A stretch of 64,000 nucleotides of DNA. Source: Helichrysum umbraculigerum (Eukaryota > Streptophyta > Magnoliopsida > Asterales > Asteraceae). The notes under the pieces were generated by a model that was given only the letters and a program-made list of their open reading frames with translations, did no database searches and had not been told where the DNA came from. How positions within the stretch are numbered: position 1 is the first letter of the stretch; each line of letters starts with the position of its first letter. The position numbers and the translations under genes are program-made. Positions 57,082 to 64,000 of the stretch are shown piece by piece. The DNA is taken from assembly GCA_949592205.1 (NCBI GenBank), contig CATIUR010000005.1, positions 113,039,777 through 113,103,776 of the forward strand, read 5' to 3'.

Positions 57082-58708
57082 TGTGACAACTCTCCAAATT
57101 AGGTATTAATTAACATTTAAGCATGTGCATTCTTACGCTAATTTCCTGGTTAAGTTTTAACAAAACTTTTTGATGTGATGTAAGCCTAGCAAGCCCAGTA
57201 CTTTAAAACATAAAGTATTACAAATTATGTGATTTATAATAATCGCGTACAAATATATCGGAACGACCCCGACAAAAAAATAAATAACAAAAGTTCATGA
57301 TACAAAAGTTATTAATAACTCAATTATTAATTACGAATATTTATATATCTATAACAAATAGATCAAATGGTCTAAATATACGTTTAACATAAAACGTATT
57401 ATAAATGAACAGAAACAATTCTAAAACGTACATAAAAGGTCCAAATCTGAAAAGTGTTATTTTTCTAACACGTTGTAAAGTATTTAGAACATTACCTCAA
57501 AATATGAAATCATAATTCAACTGAAATTTGGCGCTCAATTGGACGTGCGCAGTAAAATGTACAAAAATGTACATCATTTTAAAATAATGATAACATCATT
57601 ATTCTAATCATAAATTACGAACCAGGAGAACACCTACAAAATAAAAATATAAAAAGTTTACTTTTATATTGCTATAATTATACCCGTACTCGAAATTGAG
57701 GTACCAAAAATTTACACCTAACTCAAATAATTGAGAGACCACCTACTGGTGATCTCCCATACTCGTTCAAATTATTTTACTCCCTCCTTCCTTCTCCTGT
57801 AATCATCTCAACACACACACACATTATCAATCTTCTTCTTCTTCTTCATTAAGTAACAACATCAGGAAGCAGAAGCATAACCAGGAACATATCATCGTCA
57901 TCATCATCGTCTGCCTTCGTTCATCATTCCCACCATTTTTCTCTTTGTAAGGAAACATCTTCCTTTTTAATTTCTACACTTTAAATTCGTTATATAACAT
58001 GTATTTACATCATAATCTAAACGTATAACTTAATAGATTGATGATTTGGGTGATAAAAACGAAATGGGTTTTATAAAACCATAATCTATAAATCCAAAAT
58101 TTATAAACAAAAACATGTTAAAGGTTGATATTAAGTTGTCAAAATGCTATATATTGATGTTATAAACATTTGGTATTGATGTATAAAAGATTGAGACCAA
58201 ACAACTATGTATATATATGTTATCCGTAGCAAACAGGGGACTGGAAACGAGTTGAATCCGGCGGATTCAAGGGAATCCGGCGGATTCCCGTGTCCGACCG
58301 ACGAATCCTCTACTGAAAACCAAACGAATCCGGCGGATTCAAGGGAATCCGGCGGATTCCCACCTTTCGACCCGCACACAAACTCTGGCTAAAAACGATG
58401 AACGAGTAAAAGACAACAACGATCCGGCGGCTCAGTGTTTAGATCCGGCGGATCCTCTTAAACTCGAATGAATCCGGCGGATTCATGAGAATCCGGCGGA
58501 TTCCCCTTATTTGAACTAAATCCGGCGGAGAATCCGGCGGATTCACATGCTGGGTCAACACCCTGACTTTGATTTTAAACACAAATGATTCCGTTAACAA
58601 TTATAATTGGTACGAGACCTCATCGAGACTTAATGACATATTGATAACGTATAAATGGGATAGATTTGAGACACTAATATGGGCTTTTAAATCTCGCGTT
58701 AACAAACA

Positions 58709-58790
<82 letters not shown>

Positions 58791-59291
58791 CATAACATAC
58801 AAATATATATATATATACGACAAACTTTATACGTTTATATAATCGTTAAAACTCGATTCGAAATCATTAACAATGATTTAAATAAACGTGTACGATGATT
58901 TTTAGAAAGTGATGATATTTATTTTATAAACGGAAATAAATTCACGTATCACGTATATTCTTAAAACAATAGAAAATAGATCGGTTGCATGCAAATAATA
59001 ATATAAAATAGAAATAGATCGGTTATTATAATGTGCTCCAAAACAAATAATAAAATAGCGCGGTTGATTATAAGTGATCTATTTATATATTTTCATATAT
59101 AACCCTGCACTTCAATACTTTTACTTTAAAGTATCTTTAATTGTAACATAAGAATGCTAATTAATTTGAAATGGAATATATTATATTCACGATTGTACGA
59201 TTCTTAACAAATGAAAACTTATATATTTTTATATACGTAAACAACATATTGGTTAAATATATATACATACGACACTTAAGAAATATATATT

Positions 59292-59361
<70 letters not shown>

Positions 59362-60938
59362 AATGAATTACACGTTTAACAAACATACGACTTAACAATA
59401 TACAACAAGTATATTACATAAGTATACATATATAAAACAAATATATGTACTTACAATGATAATGGAACAACGTTCGAATTATACGTACAACTATATACAA
59501 AGTATATGTACAATTGAAACAAAACGACCTTCCGTTATATAAACGACTACATAATTGTTTGTACACTTAACAAGTGTACGAGTTGAGAAATGATAACAAT
59601 ATTTCAACATAATGTCACCAATGAAGTTAACAACTTACATTATTAAGAAATCAACAATTTCTTCAAACAAACAAACCATTAACATAAATTGATTAAACAA
59701 ATCAAACGTACTTATGTTAATACATTTATTGTATTTAGGTTAACAAACCTTGGGCAATTATCTGTTGGCTGCTAGCTTTCCATACCGAGCAAATCACCGT
59801 GAGTTCACAGCCCCTACTTTACAAATGTTTTATGTTTTTAAACATAGGGGTGTAAACATAGAAACTGCATGCAAACACATGCAGCAAATTATATATATAC
59901 TTTATTGCTTTATACAACTGTTTGATATGAAATATTATTTCACAACTGTTTTGGGAATTAGACAACAAATCCTAGTACGGACCCAGACTTGAAATGTGTG
60001 CATGAAAGACCTTATGTCATGCAGACTATAACCATTAGCTAGGTGACTCTAGCCACTGAGTATACGAATAGTACTATTGCCGTGACGACCCTCCTGTGGA
60101 TGGAGCGTATACTTAATTGTCCTTCAGGCAAACAACATAAGTTTTGGTTGTGGTTTGGTTATAGGGTTAGGTCGCGTTACTTTAACCTGCGAGGTTTAGC
60201 TCACCTTTCAGGGGATTATAGTCTAAGTATTTCCCACATATTATTTAGGATGAACGTATCCTACAACTGTTTTATACCGGTATACTTACTGGTTATATTT
60301 ATATACTGGTGAACAACCATACATACATTTTGGGTAACAACCCACATAAAACTATATTTTAGGGTAACTATCCCTACCATCTTATAATTTGCAAGACCTG
60401 CAAACATTTATTTATTGAATAACATTTCAATAATACAAATATAAATGGTTTAACATACCACATATTAATTTAAAACCTGTGAATTCACTCAACATATTTG
60501 TTGACAACTTTCTTTCTATGTTTTACAAGAAATTAGCTACGTAAGTAAGAATCGCATGCATTCAGGATGGACAACCGTGGACTACTTAGGATGCCATATA
60601 TTTTGGGACAGCTTTTGAGGATTTCCTCTGTATTACTGCAGACATTGCAGTTATACTTATGAAAGCTTATCTTAACATATGTATTGTAAAACTTAAATGT
60701 TTTAAACTATATTACTATTGTACGACTTACATAGTCGTACTACTTTTGTAACAACTGTTAAAGCTGGCATCCTTAATATATTATGTTCTGTATGATCATA
60801 TGCTCTGATACAGTGAATGCACAATTGTAACGTCATCACCCCCGCTGTTAAACTGTTTACACATGATGCTTCCGCTAATTATAACTTGCTTCCGCTAAAC
60901 ATTAAATAAACATAATTACCGATTTTGGGGGTGTGACA
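57082..60938 (+). repeat. E5 3' LTR (3,857 bp)
   Basis: Same structure as the 5' LTR; GTAAG donor-like site at 57947, TATAATTATA at 57673. The acceptor-like TTTTACAG of the 5' LTR reads TTTTACAAG here (60523-60531). TA runs at 58706-58790 and 59297-59358 are longer than in the 5' copy. TSD GTATT follows at 60939. Confidence 0.94.
58254..58544 (+). repeat. E5 3' LTR hairpin array
   Basis: Pairs of GAATCCGGCGGATTC with AAGG or ATGA loops near 58254, 58327 and 58469, a GATCCGGCGG variant pair near 58422, and a shortened pair near 58520. Relative to the 5' LTR it has gained or retained one unit and lost part of another. Confidence 0.88.
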
Positions 60939-62424
60939 GTATTATTCTCTTATTCAGGTTTAATACGATCTCTCGTATTTATTTTTATAATCATGTTATC
61001 TTATTATGCATGCTTAGGAATGAATGCTAGACATATGCTAGGCTAGACAAATCAATGTTTGTTGTGATGTATGCAATGTTAGGATAGTTATGATATAATA
61101 TACAATTGGGATAACACCATTATGAAATAACAGAGGTAACGTTATACGGCTTTCATTTGTATAGCGCCGGAAACATCACTAATGTGTGGAGTACGGAACG
61201 TGGAAGCTATGAAAGTCGTGGGCACAATCCGTTGTAGAAATAATGATCCCAATTGTAATATGCCGTTACTCTGTCTGTATGAGTTTAAACTGTTTGCGAA
61301 CTTATAAGCTGAACCTCTGCCCGTTTATCTATCCAACTTATGCTGTGGTTTGTATCCTCCTCCCTAGTACCTGGCCAATTGCTAGAAGTAGGATTGCCAA
61401 CTATTCTGTGTATGATGATCAATGATCTCAACATGGTCGTTGTTCCCTTGATTGAAACACATCCGAGGGACACGAAGCGTAGGATTAGAGATAGATTAGG
61501 TTCCTGCTTGTTTGTTGTGTATCTTTGGGACAACTTCCGGGATACCCATGATTTAATTATTAGGTCAGTTAATATGATGACTAGTGTTCCGTCCTATTGC
61601 ATGTTCTTGTCTGATTGTTGCTTAGGTACTGCATGCTAGACATACGTAAACACTATCACTGCCCTGTTAATTAGATTTTCATAAACATAATAAACATAAT
61701 ACAGATAGGTTAACATGCATGTAATAGTTGTGATGATTGTATGATTAATGATGAACAATTCAGCTGACCGCTAGACAGATTATCCCAACCGGTTCCGCGG
61801 GTTAAACCCTGTTCATGTTATTGTTCAATGAACAATTCATGCCACGATACGGACGTCCTTCGGATGTCTGAGACTGGGGACCTGGATTAGAGGATAGTTG
61901 TCGGTTGAATTGGTCTGTGCATTTGGGAGAACTTCCGGTGTACTGAACACTCTATAACTGCTATCCATGTGACATATTATGTATCTGATTGCGGACAACT
62001 CTACGTTAGGTATATAATAGGATCGTAGCTGTAGCTCATTAAGAAACATAGGAATATCTAGTGAGTAATCTGGAATCCTAATTGGTATAACGGAAAAGCT
62101 GTAAAACGCCCAAGTATCCGGTATAGCGTTGGAACCACCACTGGTGTAGTACAAATACGTGGAAGCCTAGTAAAGGTCGTAGGCATAATACTTTATTACC
62201 AATTAAGCTTCTATGACCTCACTGGATTAATCATCACACCTAATAGCCATATCCCTCATAACTATCCATCCAACTAACATTGCCGAAATCACAGCAAACA
62301 TATTCCTTATCTTGATTTCTCTGCGTTCTCCGTACAAACCCCTGTCTTTAATTAATTTTTAATTTTAGTAATTAGATTAGAAAACCAACCAACCTATGAA
62401 AAGTTTTAAAAATCCCAGATAAAT
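60939..62424 (+). repeat. E2 3' LTR, right part, truncated
   Basis: It continues the LTR after E5 and follows solo LTR E8: ACGGCTTTCAT...ATGAAAGTCGT block (61145-61219), then CCTAACTAT-type spacer, and TTAGAAAACCAA near 62380. Homology stops near AAATTAC at about 62424, roughly 250 bp before the E8 end. Short ORFs here are not supported. The LTR has far fewer GTGGAAA repeats than E8. Confidence 0.83.
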
Positions 62425-64000
62425 TACAAAAGAATTTGTTATAAAAAACAATAAAGTTAAAAAAATTTATTTCTAGATAACCCTTTTTTCATCGGCGTAG
62501 TTACATTTGAAGAATTTTTAAATAAGTTGTTAAATTTTAAGTGTTTCACAATAAAGCGTGTAACTTTAATGATTTAAATTGAATCTAAATAATATTACTA
62601 AAAGAATTTCTTAAAAAAACAAAAAAGTATGAAAAATAATTGCAAAATAACCGTTTTGTATTCGGTGTACTAACATTTGAAGAATTTTGTAAATAAATTG
62701 TTGAATTTTAAGTGTTTCACAATAAAGTTTGAAACTTTAATAATATAAATTAATTTTAAATAATCAAACTAAAAGAATTTGTTATAAAAAACAATAAAGT
62801 TAAAAATTTTATTTCTAGATAACCCTTTTTTCGTCGGCGTAGTAACATTTGAAGAATTTTTAAATAAGTTGTTAAATTTTAAGTGTTTCACAATAAAGCA
62901 TGTAACTTTAATGATTTAAATTGAATCTAAATAATATTACAAAAAGAATTTCTTAAAAAAACAAAAAAGTATGAAAAATAATTGCAAAATAACCGTTTTG
63001 TATTCGGTGTACTAACATTTGAAGAATTTTGTAAATAAATTGTTGAACTTTAAGTGTTTCACAATAAAGTTTGAAACTTTAATAATATAAATTAATTTTA
63101 AATAAACTTACAAAAAGAATTTCTTATAAAAAACAATAAAGTTTGAAACTTTATTGCTAAATAAACCTTTTTTCTTCGGCGTACTAACATTTGAAGAATT
63201 TTGTAAAAAAGTAATTGAATTTTAATTGATTCACAATAAAGCTTGAAACTTTAATGATATAAATTGATTTTAAATATTCTTACTAAAAGAATTTCTTAAA
63301 AATATAATAAACTTTGAAACTTTATTGCTAGATAACCTTTTTTTCTTCGACATTCTAACATTTTATGAATTTTATAAATAAGTTGTTGAATTTTAAGTGT
63401 TTCACAATAAAGTGTGAAACTTTAATGATATAAATTGAATCTAAATAATATAACTAAAATAATTTCTTAAAAAAAAAAAATAGTATGAAAAATAATTGCA
63501 AAATAACCTTTTTTTATTCGGCATACTAACATTTTGATAATTTTATAAATAAGTTGTTGAATTTTAAGTGTTTCACAATAAAGCTTGAAACATTAATGAT
63601 ATAAATTGATTTTAAATATTCTTATTAAAAGAATTTCTTATAAAAAATAATAAACTTTGAAACTTTATTGCTAGATAACCTTTTTTTCTTCGGCATATAA
63701 ACATTTTAAGAATTTTATAAATAAGTTGTTGAATTTTAAGTGTTTCACAATAAAGTTTGTAACTTTAATAATATAAAGTGATTTTAAATAATCTTACTAA
63801 AATAATTTATTATAAAAAACAATATAGATAAAAATTTATTGCTAGATAACCCTTTTTTCTTCGGTGTACTAACATTTGAAGAATTTTATAAATAATTTTT
63901 ATAAAATTTAAGTGTATCACAATAAAGCATGTAACTTTAATGATATAAATTGAATTTAAATAATATTACAAAAAGAATTTTCTAAATAAAAAAAAAGTAC
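62425..64000. repeat. 171-bp AT-rich tandem satellite
   Basis: GTGTTTCACAATAAAG or a variant recurs near 62541, 62712, 62883, 63054, 63226, 63397, 63568, 63740 and 63912, that is every 171-172 bp, about nine monomers, running off the window. Two monomer types alternate: one with TAGATAACC...CTTCGGCG, one with AAAATAATTGCAAAATAACC...ATTCGG. Monomers 1 and 3, and 2 and 4, are the closest, giving a ~342-bp higher-order unit at the left. A 23-bp palindrome centred on G lies near 63133-63156. Confidence 0.95.

Larger units (their letters stand above)
26247..60938 (+). mobile_element. E5: Tekay/Del-type Ty3/gypsy element with three nested insertions
   Basis: Two long LTRs (26247-30047 and 57082-60938) of one family bound it, with TSD GTATT. 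Internal order: primer site 30052, leader with a 164-codon ORF, gag-protease 31867-33512, RT/RNase H 37081-38599, a pol piece 45039-45160, integrase and chromodomain-like tail 55707-57047, polypurine tract. Removing the solo LTR, E6 and E7 with one TSD copy each restores a continuous order of domains. Stops and a frameshift make it non-functional. Confidence 0.93.
5219..62424 (+). mobile_element. E2: Athila-like Ty3/gypsy retrotransposon, host of all nested insertions
   Basis: Pieces are visible at 5219-5909, 18108-26246 and 60939-62424; the 5' LTR and start of gag lie left of the window. Order: gag, protease, RT, RNase H, integrase, then a third ORF and about 1.9 kb of spacer before the 3' LTR. 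That order, the gag segment, the protease motif ADLGASVNLMP and the MEVFIDDFSVFG catalytic box are typical of the Athila lineage. Multiple stops and frameshifts show it is dead, and it is the oldest layer. The right edge is where the LTR stops matching E8 and satellite begins; the last ~250 bp of LTR are missing. Confidence 0.85.

Noticed and set aside
62425..64000. Relation to primate alpha satellite because of the 171-bp period
   Set aside because: Length coincidence only; no CENP-B box-like motif was seen and the context is a plant genome.

Overview
The window is plant repeat DNA with no host gene that I can recognise. Large Ty3/gypsy LTR retrotransposons use the initiator-Met tRNA primer site TGGTATCAGAGC. 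They include chromodomain-bearing Tekay/Del-type elements, an Athila-like element and a CRM-type element, with LTRs up to 3.9 kb. Protein style and the long LTRs suggest a eudicot, most likely a daisy-family (Asteraceae) species; that assignment is from recognition, not a search. The elements are nested and most junctions can be read to the base from 5-bp target-site duplications (TSDs).

Layout. E2, an Athila-like element (+), is the substrate of the whole window: gag from 5219, protease-RT-RNaseH-integrase at 18345-22472, a third ORF at 22805-23450, 3' LTR from 25336. Inserted in E2: E1 (Tekay, +, only its 3' part, 1-5218); E3 (CRM-like, -, 5910-18107, TSD CATAG); and E5 (Tekay, +, 26247-60938, TSD GTATT), which splits the E2 3' LTR. 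E3 contains two solo LTRs: E4 (7003-10510, TSD ATAAG) and E8 (10610-13401, TSD CCAAC, an LTR of E2's own family). E5 contains a solo LTR of its own family in reverse (33513-37080, TSD AATCG), the non-autonomous E6 (-, 38600-45038, TSD GATCT) and the very young E7 (-, 45161-55706, TSD TATTT). From about 62425 to the window end the E2 LTR gives way to a 171-bp AT-rich satellite. A CRM-type element beside a satellite hints at pericentromeric or centromeric DNA.

How the parts work together. Autonomous Tekay copies encode Gag, protease, RT/RNaseH, integrase and a chromodomain-like tail. E7 is one stop codon away from a continuous polyprotein. E6 has lost pol but keeps an open gag and a second zinc-knuckle ORF, and shares the primer-site-proximal leader with E7, as expected of an element mobilised in trans.

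Most unusual signal. Every Tekay-type LTR here carries, at the same place, an array of short hairpin-forming repeats. The stem sequence differs between families, and even between the 97%-identical relatives E1 and E7, while the two arms of each hairpin stay complementary, with matched changes in both arms. Each array lies between a conserved donor-like CTTTGTAAG and an acceptor-like YAG inside the LTR. This looks like a fast-evolving structural RNA or DNA element, possibly within a retained leader intron. Other oddities are two LTRs that are flipped next to a primer binding site, a three-LTR tandem element, and extra ORFs in element leaders.
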